64,000 bases of DNA from ZC4RG29 sp964521255 (lineage in GTDB: Bacteria > Bacteroidota > Bacteroidia > Cytophagales > Cyclobacteriaceae), in the NCBI GenBank assembly GCA_964521255.1, contig CAZFRM010000011.1, positions 94,039 to 158,038 on the forward strand, in the 5' to 3' direction. This document shows, piece after piece, positions 41,806-51,498 of this stretch; the stretch's first letter is position 1; the number at the start of each line of letters is the position of its first letter. The position numbers and the translations under genes were made by a program. The notes under the pieces are model-generated. The model made no database searches. It was not told the origin of the DNA and worked only from the letters and a program-made list of their open reading frames with translations.

Positions 41806-44646
41806 ATGAAAATAAATTTACTTAACTGTCTTATAGTATTAGGTCTTCTGGCAGGGTGTAACAGCCAGAAAGGTTTCTACGAGAAAACGGACAATGGAAT
41901 TATTGTTCACCTTGAAAAAACGAATGCTCAGGGAACGAAACTGATAAAGTTAGAAGCTGTTTCAGATAACATTATTCGTGTCACTGCCTCACCGGTTGAT
42001 TCATTTTCGCGTGAGAAAAGTCTGATTGTATTACCTGAGCTGAAACTTGACAAGACTGTTAAAGTTTCTGATTCGGAGAATGCAGTTACCTTATTCACAC
42101 AACGTGTTCAGGCAACGGTTTCGCTCGTTACTGGTGAAATTGTTTTCAGAGACTCGATCGGCAATGTAATTCTTCAGGAGCAAAATGGCGGTGGCAAAAC
42201 TTTCGAAGAAGCTTCCTTCGATGATCAGAAAAGCTATCACATCCGGCAAGTATTTGAGTCGCCTGAAGATGAAGCGTTCTATGGTTTAGGTGCGCATCAA
42301 AACGGACAGATGAACTACAAGGGACAGGATGTAGAGCTTGTCCAGCATAACATTGTTGATGTTGTTCCATTTCTATACTCCACCAAAAATTATGGTATCC
42401 TTTGGGATAACTATTCGATCAGTAAATTTGGTGACCCACGCGAATATGAAGCGTTAAATTCTTTAACGCTCTTTAACAGTAACGGTGAGCAAGGTGGCCT
42501 TTCAGCATCTTACCATGTCGGTGACGAAATCGTTAAAAGTGTAACGGAAGATAAAATCGAGTATGAATTTTTAGAAACCCCCCAGGTAGACAACTTTCCA
42601 AAGGATGTTGCTCAGCGTGGTAAAGTGATTTGGGAAGGATCTTTTTCATCAGAAGTAGAAGGCGCTCATAAATTTCTTGTTTACGCATCGGCGTATTTTA
42701 AAGTATGGATTGATGGAAATCTGATCATGGACAAATGGCGCCAGGGCTGGAATCCGTGGACGAATAAATTCACAACCGACATTAAGAAAGGAGAGAAGCA
42801 CACCATTAAAATCGAATGGATACCCGATGGTGGTGCGTACATAGCTGTGAAGCATCTGGACCCGCTTCCTGTGGCTGAACAAAGCAAGCTTTCTCTCTCA
42901 TCAGAAGTAGGTGACAACATAAACTACTATTTCATAAAAGGAAGAAATGCGGACGATGTAATCCATGGTTACCGTGAACTTACCGGCAAAGCTCCCATTG
43001 TTCCCAAATGGGCTATGGGTTTTTGGCAAAGTCGTGAACGGTACAGAAACTGTAATGAGCTTACGGATGTAGTAAAGGAATATCGTAAACGAAATATCCC
43101 GTTAGATAACATCGTTCTCGACTGGCAATACTGGGAAGATCCGAAGTGGGGCTCTCATGAGTTTGATGCTTCACGATTTCCTGATCCCAAAGCAATGATC
43201 GATGAATTGCATAACGACTTGAATGTAAATCTCATGATTTCAGTTTGGCCCAAGTTTAACAAGGGCACAGATAATTATGAAGAGATGAAACAGAATGGTT
43301 TCTTATTTACCCGAAACATTGAAAAGAGGAGAAAGGATTGGGTTGGCGTTGGTTATGAATCAACTTTTTATGATCCGTTTAGTCTGGAAGCCGGAAAACT
43401 TTTCTGGAAACAAATTGACAAGCGCCTTAATGTTTTAGGCGTTGACGCATGGTGGTTAGATGCTACTGAGCCCGACATGCACTCCAATCTTTCCCTTGAA
43501 GAGCGAAAGAAAAACATGAGTCCGACAGCACTTGGACCTGGCGTGAAATATTTTAATGCCTATTCGCTTGAGAATTCCAGGAGCGTATACGAAGGTCAGC
43601 GCAAATCTTCGCCTGACAAGCGTGTCTTTATTCTCACACGTTCGGCCTATGCTGGCCAGCAACGGTATGGCGCTGTAACCTGGAGTGGTGACATTGTTTC
43701 GCGATGGAGTGATTTCAAAGATCAGATTGCAGCCGGCATTAATTTTTCTCTTTCCGGAATCCCATACTGGACAATGGACATCGGTGGTTTTGCTGTTGAA
43801 AAACGTTATGAAAAACCCAACGCTGAAAATCTTGAAGAGTGGAGAGAGCTTAACACCAGATGGTTTCAATACGGAGCATTTTGTCCTGTATTCAGATCGC
43901 ATGGACAATATCCCTTCCGGGAAATTTATAACATAGCCCCTGAAGGCAGTGAAGCATACAATGCAATGGTTTATTATACAAAGCTTCGCTATCGCCTGAT
44001 GCCATACCTCTATTCATTGGCGGGTCACTGTTACGTCAATGACTACACGCTTATGCGCGGGCTGGTAATGGATTTTAGCAATGACCCTAAGGTTTATAAT
44101 GTTGCTGATCAATATATGTTAGGCCAATCGTTATTGATCAACCCGGTTTCTGAGTACAAGTCGAGAAGTCGTGAGGTTTACCTTCCCTCTTCCGCAGGCT
44201 GGTATGATTTCTATTCCGGTCAATATTATAAGGGAAGTCAAACCATTAAAGCAGATGCGCCTTATGGTCGCATGCCCTTATTTGTGAAAGCCGGTTCAAT
44301 ACTTCCGACCGGCCCGGAAATTCAGTACGCAACCGAGAAGAAGGCAGATCCCATCACACTTTATGTCTTTACCGGTGATGATACTTCTTTTACATTATAT
44401 GAAGATGAGAATGTGAATTACAGTTATGAAAACGGAAAGTATTCGGAGATACCCATTTACTACAATGAGGCTACGCATACGTTGACTATTGACGAGCGGA
44501 AGGGATCATTCCCGGGTATGCTTGACAAAAGAACATTTCAAATTCTTTGGGTTAGTGTTAGTCATCCGGTTGGGGTGGGCTTAAGTGCTCAGCCCCAGCG
44601 GTTGATCCAATACGATGGCAAGCCCGTATCTGTAAAATTGTTTTAA
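41806..44646 (+). CDS. GH31 alpha-xylosidase with PA14 insert
   Basis: A 946-residue lipoprotein-type hydrolase (signal ends LAGCNSQ, lipid Cys at residue 18). The GH31 N-terminal domain (about 30-220) is followed by a PA14 carbohydrate-binding domain (about 255-355; VIWEGSFSSEVEGAHKF and DGGAYIAVKHL). The catalytic (beta/alpha)8 domain starts near 400 and shows nucleophile D552 in WWLDATEPD and acid/base D629 in TWSGDI. The C-terminal beta domains end near 945. PA14-bearing GH31 enzymes in this layout are mostly alpha-xylosidases that remove xylose from xyloglucan oligosaccharides; an alpha-glucosidase role is less likely. It is first in the polysaccharide locus, 33 bases before susC. Confidence 0.9.
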   Translation: MKINLLNCLIVLGLLAGCNSQKGFYEKTDNGIIVHLEKTNAQGTKLIKLEAVSDNIIRVTASPVDSFSREKSLIVLPELKLDKTVKVSDSENAVTLFTQRVQATVSLVTGEIVFRDSIGNVILQEQNGGGKTFEEASFDDQKSYHIRQVFESPEDEAFYGLGAHQNGQMNYKGQDVELVQHNIVDVVPFLYSTKNYGILWDNYSISKFGDPREYEALNSLTLFNSNGEQGGLSASYHVGDEIVKSVTEDKIEYEFLETPQVDNFPKDVAQRGKVIWEGSFSSEVEGAHKFLVYASAYFKVWIDGNLIMDKWRQGWNPWTNKFTTDIKKGEKHTIKIEWIPDGGAYIAVKHLDPLPVAEQSKLSLSSEVGDNINYYFIKGRNADDVIHGYRELTGKAPIVPKWAMGFWQSRERYRNCNELTDVVKEYRKRNIPLDNIVLDWQYWEDPKWGSHEFDASRFPDPKAMIDELHNDLNVNLMISVWPKFNKGTDNYEEMKQNGFLFTRNIEKRRKDWVGVGYESTFYDPFSLEAGKLFWKQIDKRLNVLGVDAWWLDATEPDMHSNLSLEERKKNMSPTALGPGVKYFNAYSLENSRSVYEGQRKSSPDKRVFILTRSAYAGQQRYGAVTWSGDIVSRWSDFKDQIAAGINFSLSGIPYWTMDIGGFAVEKRYEKPNAENLEEWRELNTRWFQYGAFCPVFRSHGQYPFREIYNIAPEGSEAYNAMVYYTKLRYRLMPYLYSLAGHCYVNDYTLMRGLVMDFSNDPKVYNVADQYMLGQSLLINPVSEYKSRSREVYLPSSAGWYDFYSGQYYKGSQTIKADAPYGRMPLFVKAGSILPTGPEIQYATEKKADPITLYVFTGDDTSFTLYEDENVNYSYENGKYSEIPIYYNEATHTLTIDERKGSFPGMLDKRTFQILWVSVSHPVGVGLSAQPQRLIQYDGKPVSVKLF

Positions 44647-44679
44647 ACCTAACCAAATATAAACAACACTTTAAAATCA

Positions 44680-47600
44680 ATGAGTATGACAAAAATCTAC
44701 AGTAAACTATGCTTTGCTGTGATCTTGCTGATGGTTGCGCCGGTTTTACTATATGCGCAGCAACGGCAGGTTACGGGAAACGTCAGGGATGCATCCGGAT
44801 CAGTGCTTCCGGGTGTTAACGTGTTGCTCCGGGGAACAACCATCGGAACAACTACAGATAATGGTGGCAATTTTTCTATCAATGCTTCTGATGCAGATGT
44901 ATTGGTTGTTTCATTTATTGGATACAAGACGTATGAAGTAGCGGTAGGAAATCAAACCAACATTGCTGTTGTGCTCGCGGAGGATATGACCACACTGGAA
45001 GAAATTGTGGTGATCGGTTACGGTGAGCAGAAGAAAAAATTAGTAACAGGCGCCAATGCACAGGTGGATGGAGAAGATGTTCAGAAGCAAAACTTCCTGA
45101 ATCCACTGCAATCCCTGCAAGGACAAGCCGCTGGCGTAAACATCACATCAACATCGGGTCAGCCAGGATCGGATATAAACGTAGTTGTACGTGGGCTGGG
45201 AACAATCGGTAGAGCGGGACCACTCTATGTTATTGACGGTATTCCCGGTGGTGATATAACCATCCTGAATCCAAATGATATTAAGTCGATTGACGTACTG
45301 AAAGATGCAGCGTCAGCAGCTATCTACGGTGCACAAGCGGCCAACGGTGTGATCTTAGTCACTACAAGAATGGGCAGTGCGGGAAAAGGGCAGGTAACTT
45401 TTGACGCTTTTACAGGCTTCCAGAATGTTAGTCGCAAGATCGACATGCTCAATGCCAATGAATATAAAATCATCATGAATGAGCAGGCGTTAAACTCTGG
45501 TTCAGCGCCCATAAACTTTGATGCTATGGATGGTTTGGCCAACACGAACTGGATGGACTACATGTTCCAGGACGATGCAAAAACAAGCAACTATGCGCTT
45601 GGCATTAGCGGTGGTTCTGAAAATTCAACGTATGCCATCTCCCTTAATTATATCGATCAGGAAGGTATTGTTGGTGGTAAGGATGTTTCTTACTACGAAC
45701 GTTATGGTTTCAGAACAAACTCGGAACACAAATTATATGGTAATGTGCTTAAGGTTGGTCAGCACCTGAATTTCAACTACATCAAAAACAATGGTATCAA
45801 TGTAGGCAATCAATACAATAATACATTGAGAGGAGCATTTGCTACGTCTCCGCTATCTCCTGTATATAGTGATAACAATCTTTACGGTAGTCCATTCAAT
45901 GATACACAAAACTCTCCGTGGTATAATGGTGACGGCAATCCGTACGGTTCAATGATGACCACGATAAACAATAGGAGTGACGCTCAAAGATTATGGGCAG
46001 ACATGTACGCTGAATTAGAGCCAATAAAAAATTTAAGATTTAGGTCACTGGTTGGTTTCAACTATTATGCAAGTGAGTACAGAAATTTTAATCCGATATA
46101 TCAGTTTTCAGTTTACGCTTACAACACCGACCATACAACAATAAACCAAAGTACCAGCAAAGGACATACGATGGTATTTACAAACACAGCAACGTATGAT
46201 TTTAATCTCGCTACTGATCATGCGTTTACTGTAATGGTAGGTATGGAAGCGCAACGTTTTCAGGGAACAAGATTGTCAGGCTCTAATTGGAACCTGTTAT
46301 CGCAGTTCAATGATTTCTCGCATGCTTACCTGAGCAACACAACCGGGCAAGCACATTTGGATGCAGATGGAAATGTAGTCGAAACCCGCACCGTTGGCGG
46401 TGGTCCTGAAAATGAATATCGAAGAGCTTCTTACTTCGGTCGTTTAACGTATAACTTCAAAGAAAAATATATAGTTAATGCCACGATAAGACGCGATGGT
46501 TCTTCAAAATTTGCGAGTGGCGAACGATGGGGAGTTTTCCCATCCTTTTCTGCCGGATGGATTCTTACCTATGAAGACTTCATGCAGAATTCCGGCATTT
46601 CAAATTGGCTAAACTTCTTTAAGGTACGCGCAAGCTGGGGACAAGTCGGTAATCAGGATATTGACGATTTCCAATTTGCAGCTCCTATTAATACATCAAC
46701 TAATTTCAGCGGAAGCAATCCTGCTGCGTTCTATACTTTCGGAACAAATAACCTGAACGTTCCGGGTGCATATCCAAGTCGCTTATCCAACACGTATGTT
46801 ACATGGGAAACCTCAGAGCAGACGGATATCGGTTTTGATGCAAAGCTGGCAAGTAATCGCTTAAACGTAAGTTTTGATTACTACATTAAAACAACAAAAG
46901 GCTGGTTGGTTACACCGCCAATTCTTGCTACTGCAGGTGCGGGCGCTCCGTTTATTAACGGTGGTAGTGTTGAAAACAAAGGTGTCGAACTGGCGCTTGC
47001 ATGGACCGGCAAAATAGGAGACTTGACCTATCAGCTTGGTGCCAACGGAGCTTATAATAAAAATAAAGTTGGCTTAGTCCCTACTGACGATGGTATTATC
47101 CATGGTCTCAACAATATGTTGTATGATAACTCCGAAGAGTTCTACAGGGCACAAAACGGATACCCTATAGGTTATTTCTGGGGTTACCAAACGGCAGGTA
47201 TTTTTCAAAGCGAGGAGGATATCTTAAACTGGAGAGAGGCGGGCAACAGTGTACTTCAGGCAAATGTTAAGCCCGGCGATGTAAAATATGTCGACTTAGT
47301 TAAAGACGGCAAGATCGACAGCAACGACAAAACTGATTTGGGTAGTGGAATCCCTGACATGACTTTTGGCTTTAACGTTACCCTGGGTTATAAAGGTTTT
47401 GATCTTTCCGTAAATGCATACGGTGCAGTGGGCGGTGAAATTGTACAGTCCTACCGTAACCATGCGAATAAGCAGGCCAACTATACTTCAGCCATACTAA
47501 ACCGCTGGACGGGAGAAGGGACATCTAATCGCATGCCGCGTGTTACTGAAACAAATGTTAACTGGCAGTTTTCTGATCTGTATGTAAATGATGGCGATTA

Positions 47601-47832
47601 CCTGCGCATCAGCAACATCACATTAGGCTATGACTTGTCTAATCTATTCAACCAGAAATTCCTCAGTCAGTGCAGAATTTATGTGCAGGGACAAAACCTC
47701 TTCACGTTTACAAAGTATGATGGCATGGATCCTGAAATCGGTTATGGTACTGATCGCTGGGTTTCAGGCGTTGACCTGGGGTATTACCCAAGACCTAAAA
47801 CCGTGCTGATGGGAGTCAATCTTAAGTTCTAA
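44680..47832 (+). CDS. SusC-type TonB-dependent outer-membrane transporter
   Basis: A 1050-residue SusC/RagA protein that imports oligosaccharides with its SusD lid. Signal peptide (about 1-26), carboxypeptidase-like domain (about 30-110; GNVRDASGSVLPGVNVLLRG), TonB box region EEIVVIGYGEQKKK, plug domain (about 120-235; PLYVIDGIPGGDITILNPND and GAQAANGVILVTTRMG) and a 22-strand barrel ending in VLMGVNLKF. Length is typical. The alternative start is the ATG two codons later. It is directly followed by susD. Confidence 0.95.
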   Translation: MSMTKIYSKLCFAVILLMVAPVLLYAQQRQVTGNVRDASGSVLPGVNVLLRGTTIGTTTDNGGNFSINASDADVLVVSFIGYKTYEVAVGNQTNIAVVLAEDMTTLEEIVVIGYGEQKKKLVTGANAQVDGEDVQKQNFLNPLQSLQGQAAGVNITSTSGQPGSDINVVVRGLGTIGRAGPLYVIDGIPGGDITILNPNDIKSIDVLKDAASAAIYGAQAANGVILVTTRMGSAGKGQVTFDAFTGFQNVSRKIDMLNANEYKIIMNEQALNSGSAPINFDAMDGLANTNWMDYMFQDDAKTSNYALGISGGSENSTYAISLNYIDQEGIVGGKDVSYYERYGFRTNSEHKLYGNVLKVGQHLNFNYIKNNGINVGNQYNNTLRGAFATSPLSPVYSDNNLYGSPFNDTQNSPWYNGDGNPYGSMMTTINNRSDAQRLWADMYAELEPIKNLRFRSLVGFNYYASEYRNFNPIYQFSVYAYNTDHTTINQSTSKGHTMVFTNTATYDFNLATDHAFTVMVGMEAQRFQGTRLSGSNWNLLSQFNDFSHAYLSNTTGQAHLDADGNVVETRTVGGGPENEYRRASYFGRLTYNFKEKYIVNATIRRDGSSKFASGERWGVFPSFSAGWILTYEDFMQNSGISNWLNFFKVRASWGQVGNQDIDDFQFAAPINTSTNFSGSNPAAFYTFGTNNLNVPGAYPSRLSNTYVTWETSEQTDIGFDAKLASNRLNVSFDYYIKTTKGWLVTPPILATAGAGAPFINGGSVENKGVELALAWTGKIGDLTYQLGANGAYNKNKVGLVPTDDGIIHGLNNMLYDNSEEFYRAQNGYPIGYFWGYQTAGIFQSEEDILNWREAGNSVLQANVKPGDVKYVDLVKDGKIDSNDKTDLGSGIPDMTFGFNVTLGYKGFDLSVNAYGAVGGEIVQSYRNHANKQANYTSAILNRWTGEGTSNRMPRVTETNVNWQFSDLYVNDGDYLRISNITLGYDLSNLFNQKFLSQCRIYVQGQNLFTFTKYDGMDPEIGYGTDRWVSGVDLGYYPRPKTVLMGVNLKF

Positions 47833-47851
47833 TTATAAAATAAGAAAGCTC

Positions 47852-49462
47852 ATGAAACATATATATAAAATAGCATTGGGAATTACGATTGTACTTTCCT
47901 CGTGCACAGAAGACTTTTTGGATGTAGAGCCAATGACCGAAGTACTGGACAATAACTTCTATCGTACAGTGGCTGATGCTGAGATGGCATTGATCGGTTG
48001 CTATGATGGTTATCAACGCACTGCATCCAATGGGAATTTGTCAATTTACGTTGTCTCCGAAGTTCTGTCAGACAATACTTTTGGTGGAACTGGTAATACG
48101 GATGGAAGAGGATACCAGGTATTGGATCGTTTCGATAAAGCGCAATCTCCTTCCGATAACAACCTGTTCAACGGAACGTGGTCAGATTATTATGCCGGTA
48201 TTTTTCGTTGCAACACTTTGTTGAGCAAGTTAGAAGGAATTTCATTTGACGCATCACCGGGAACCCGTAATCGCATTGAAGGTGAATCCCGTTTCCTGCG
48301 TGCCCAGATGTATTTTGATTTAGTGCGTCTGTTTGAAAGAGTTCCACTGTTAACTGAACCTACAACGGATAATATTCCTCAGGCAGCACCTGCAGAAACA
48401 TATAAGTTGATTGTTGAAGATTTGAAATATGCTGCAGCTAACATTCCAGCAAACGCATATCCCAAATCTGCTTCAGCGCAAAATGATGGTCGCGTAACAT
48501 CATACGCTGCAAAAGCATTGCTGGCGCGTGTTTATCTATTCTATAAAGGTTATTATGGCGCTGATGATCTGGGCGTAACCAGTGCAGAAGTGCTGACAGG
48601 TCTTGAAGATGTAATAGCGAGCAATGAGTTTGGTCTGCTTGAAGAATTCAAATCCTTATGGCCAGCCGCAAGTTATGTTCCCAATGCAGGAGACAATACA
48701 TTAGATCGTACAGGCTATGCGGGTGAAGGCAACAGGGAAGTTGTTTTTGCGCAAAAGTTTAATAGCACACAGGATTACAACGGTAACGTTGATGGTAACC
48801 GTTGGTTGGTGATGATGGGTATGCGTAATACCAACTGGTCTCCTTACGGAAAAGGTTGGGGAGCGTGTACCGTAAACCCAAGATTGGTTGCTGAGTTTTC
48901 AAATACAGATAAGAGAAAAGCAGCGTCTATTATTGACATCGCAGGTGAAGGCATTTCAGGCTTTGATCAAAAAGATCAGCGCGAATACACGGGTTATTCC
49001 AATAAAAAATATACGCCTACTGCGTTACCCGATGGTGCTTCCAACACCGGTGGCTCAAACGACTTCCAGATATCACAAGATCAGGACTATGTCGTAATAC
49101 GCTATGCTGATGTATTGTTGATGGCTGCTGAGTTAGGTTCAGCTAATGCACAAACCTATTATGATGAAGTGCGCACAAGAGCGGGCTTAACTACACGCCC
49201 CGTTTCGCAGGCTAACATATTGGAGGAAAGAAAATTCGAGTTTGCATTTGAAGGTCTTCGTTATTGGGATTTACTCCGCCAGGGATTGAACACAGCAGCA
49301 TCAACCATTGCTCAGACACAAGATGTATTGAGTGGTACTGTTCCTGATGAGATTGTTATTGAAGCATCTAAGATCACCGAGACAAAAGGCTTCATGCAAA
49401 TCCCCAACACACAAATAACGCTGTCAAACGGAGTACTAATTCAAAATCAGGGTTGGGATTAA
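47852..49462 (+). CDS. SusD-type glycan-binding lipoprotein
   Basis: A 536-residue RagB/SusD lipoprotein (lipid Cys in VLSSCTEDF). It shows the conserved FLDVEPMTEVLDNNFYRTVA start, the RFLRAQMYFDLVRLFERVPL region of TPR-like helices, and the closing FEFAFEGLRYWDLLRQG. SusD closes the transporter mouth and binds the polysaccharide at the surface. The start is 19 bases after susC and the gene runs on into the next at 20 bases distance. Confidence 0.94.
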   Translation: MKHIYKIALGITIVLSSCTEDFLDVEPMTEVLDNNFYRTVADAEMALIGCYDGYQRTASNGNLSIYVVSEVLSDNTFGGTGNTDGRGYQVLDRFDKAQSPSDNNLFNGTWSDYYAGIFRCNTLLSKLEGISFDASPGTRNRIEGESRFLRAQMYFDLVRLFERVPLLTEPTTDNIPQAAPAETYKLIVEDLKYAAANIPANAYPKSASAQNDGRVTSYAAKALLARVYLFYKGYYGADDLGVTSAEVLTGLEDVIASNEFGLLEEFKSLWPAASYVPNAGDNTLDRTGYAGEGNREVVFAQKFNSTQDYNGNVDGNRWLVMMGMRNTNWSPYGKGWGACTVNPRLVAEFSNTDKRKAASIIDIAGEGISGFDQKDQREYTGYSNKKYTPTALPDGASNTGGSNDFQISQDQDYVVIRYADVLLMAAELGSANAQTYYDEVRTRAGLTTRPVSQANILEERKFEFAFEGLRYWDLLRQGLNTAASTIAQTQDVLSGTVPDEIVIEASKITETKGFMQIPNTQITLSNGVLIQNQGWD

Positions 49463-49482
49463 TCTTTAACTACAAAAAAGTC

Positions 49483-51441
49483 ATGAAAACAATATTCAAA
49501 ATATTTACGGCGATCCTGATGGTTATGGGATTCTCCTGTTCTCCCGATGAAAATACGCTGGGAGTGGTTGATGTAAATTCCAGCGAACTGGTGGAAGGCA
49601 TAGCCTATAAGATAGAGCACGATCAGACTAATCCAAACATTGTTTATTTAACAAGTTTGATGGATAGCAAATACACTCCGCTGTGGGATCATCCACAAGG
49701 AAGAAGTCAGGAAAAAAGAGTGACGCTAAAAATTCCTTTTGCCGGAACGTATGCCGTGAAATTTGGAGTAGAAACTCGTGGTGGTGTTGTATACGGTGAG
49801 CCCGTTACGTTTACCATTGATGATGTCTATGCCGGTTTTATCGAAGACCCGTTGTGGACCCTTCTTTCCGGTGGAGCTGGTCAGGAAAAAACCTGGTACA
49901 TGGATCTGGATGCCGACGCACTGAGTCGTTACTTTCTGGGGCCTTTGTATTTTTATGGGACTGATAACGGATGGTTGGGAGATTGTATGAAGGAAAACGG
50001 TGATTGCTGGAATTGGAACCCGGACTTCAAAGGAAATTCCTGGTTAATGAGCCCGGCTGATTTCGGTTCCATGACCTTTGATTTGAAAGACGGCGCTCAC
50101 GTAACGGTGGACCACAAGACCATCTCAGGAAGAGGCACTGAAACAGGTACCTATATGATCAACGTAGATGATCACACTATGCGTATGAATGATGCCAGTC
50201 CGTTGCATGACTCTGGCCGCGATGGTGTTGTAGTAGATTGGGGTAACATCAAGATCATGTCGCTGACAGAAGATTTCATGCAATTGGCTGTACTTCGTGA
50301 TCCGGCATTGTCGGGTGAAGGCGCATGTTTGCTGGTTTATAATTTTATCAGCAAAGATTATTTTGATAACTGGGTTCCCGGCGAAGCGGTAGAACCTGAA
50401 CCTCCTTATGTGAGTGATGATGCTAACGCTGATTTAACCACATCAACAACGACGACGAAACAATGGGCGTTGTCACTTAATACGCCGTATAACTGGACGG
50501 GATTAGGCGGCAACTTTCTGAACAACTGGACCACGCCTGAAGATTATGCAGCAACCGGATGGGCTCCATACGATGCGTCATTAATATCGAATGTTTCGCT
50601 AACGTTTAATAAAGTAAGTTCAACGAGCGGAGCCTATCAATTCACAGATGGTTCTGGCAACCCAATTCAGGGAAGCTATACGCTTGATGCCGAGAACAAC
50701 ATCATATTTGATCAGCCAATATCCTTCCCCATTTCAGGTTGGGTATCGTTAGCTACTACTGCGGAAAACAAGCTTAGAATTATAAGCGCCGAGAAAGATG
50801 CCTTCGGGAACATTACCAAACTTTGGCTGGGTCAGCGTTCTGTTGATAAAGATGAATACATGGTTTACGGTTTTGAACCGGCGGGAACATTACCAGCCGA
50901 TCCTGATGCTGCATGGAAAGCTGCGTTGGCTGGTAAAACCTTTAAACCTGATGTTAACTGGTTTGTGGATTGGGTAAACTTCCCACCTGATTTCACCGGA
51001 GGATGGACTTCAGCGAGCACATTCGGAACAGATTACGTATCGAATGACTGGGTGTGGACGGAAGCTACAAGAGCTGTTGCTGAAAGCGCCAGCTTAACGT
51101 TCAGGCTGGAGGGCAACAACCTGAAAGTAGACCTGGTGCAGACCAAAGACGGATCTCCTTTCTCGGCAACGGGGGATGTAGTGATTGATTCTGACAATAA
51201 GTTGCTCAATATCAGTATTCCACTGATAGACTATGCAGGAACGCCGGCAAGCTGGCTCAATACATCAAATCCTAAATCCATAACCGGAAGCACGAACGAT
51301 TGGTATTTTGTTTCCCATGGCGGATCTTCACTCGCTACCATCAATACTAATGGTCTCTGGCTTGGTGTCATTGCAAATTCTATTGCTGCCGGAGACAGCA
51401 AGGATGAAGTCCTGATTTTCCATTACCTGGTAGAACCTTAA
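49483..51441 (+). CDS. Surface glycan-binding lipoprotein (SGBP-like)
   Basis: A 652-residue lipoprotein (MKTIFKIFTAILMVMGFSCS, lipid Cys at 19). Residues about 20-110 form a PKD/Ig-like domain (FAGTYAVKFGVETRGGVVYG); the rest consists of at least two beta-rich domains, with repeated ATEDY.../WVNFPPDFTGGW-like segments. It has no catalytic signature. Proteins placed after SusD in this way are the second surface binding protein of polysaccharide loci. The ATG at 49483 is preferred to an upstream TTG because it begins the lipoprotein signal. A terminator follows. Confidence 0.75.
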   Translation: MKTIFKIFTAILMVMGFSCSPDENTLGVVDVNSSELVEGIAYKIEHDQTNPNIVYLTSLMDSKYTPLWDHPQGRSQEKRVTLKIPFAGTYAVKFGVETRGGVVYGEPVTFTIDDVYAGFIEDPLWTLLSGGAGQEKTWYMDLDADALSRYFLGPLYFYGTDNGWLGDCMKENGDCWNWNPDFKGNSWLMSPADFGSMTFDLKDGAHVTVDHKTISGRGTETGTYMINVDDHTMRMNDASPLHDSGRDGVVVDWGNIKIMSLTEDFMQLAVLRDPALSGEGACLLVYNFISKDYFDNWVPGEAVEPEPPYVSDDANADLTTSTTTTKQWALSLNTPYNWTGLGGNFLNNWTTPEDYAATGWAPYDASLISNVSLTFNKVSSTSGAYQFTDGSGNPIQGSYTLDAENNIIFDQPISFPISGWVSLATTAENKLRIISAEKDAFGNITKLWLGQRSVDKDEYMVYGFEPAGTLPADPDAAWKAALAGKTFKPDVNWFVDWVNFPPDFTGGWTSASTFGTDYVSNDWVWTEATRAVAESASLTFRLEGNNLKVDLVQTKDGSPFSATGDVVIDSDNKLLNISIPLIDYAGTPASWLNTSNPKSITGSTNDWYFVSHGGSSLATINTNGLWLGVIANSIAAGDSKDEVLIFHYLVEP

Positions 51442-51454
51442 TTTGAAATCAAAT

Positions 51455-51488
51455 GCAGGGAGCAGTAATAATGCTCCCTGTGTTTTTT
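51455..51488 (+). terminator. Hairpin with T-run after the SGBP-like gene
   Basis: CAGGGAGCA / TGCTCCCTG with a 7-base loop, followed by GTTTTTT. It lies between the binding-protein gene and the GH5 gene, so it may reduce GH5 transcription relative to the upstream genes. Confidence 0.7.
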
Positions 51489-51498
51489 AATTTTACAT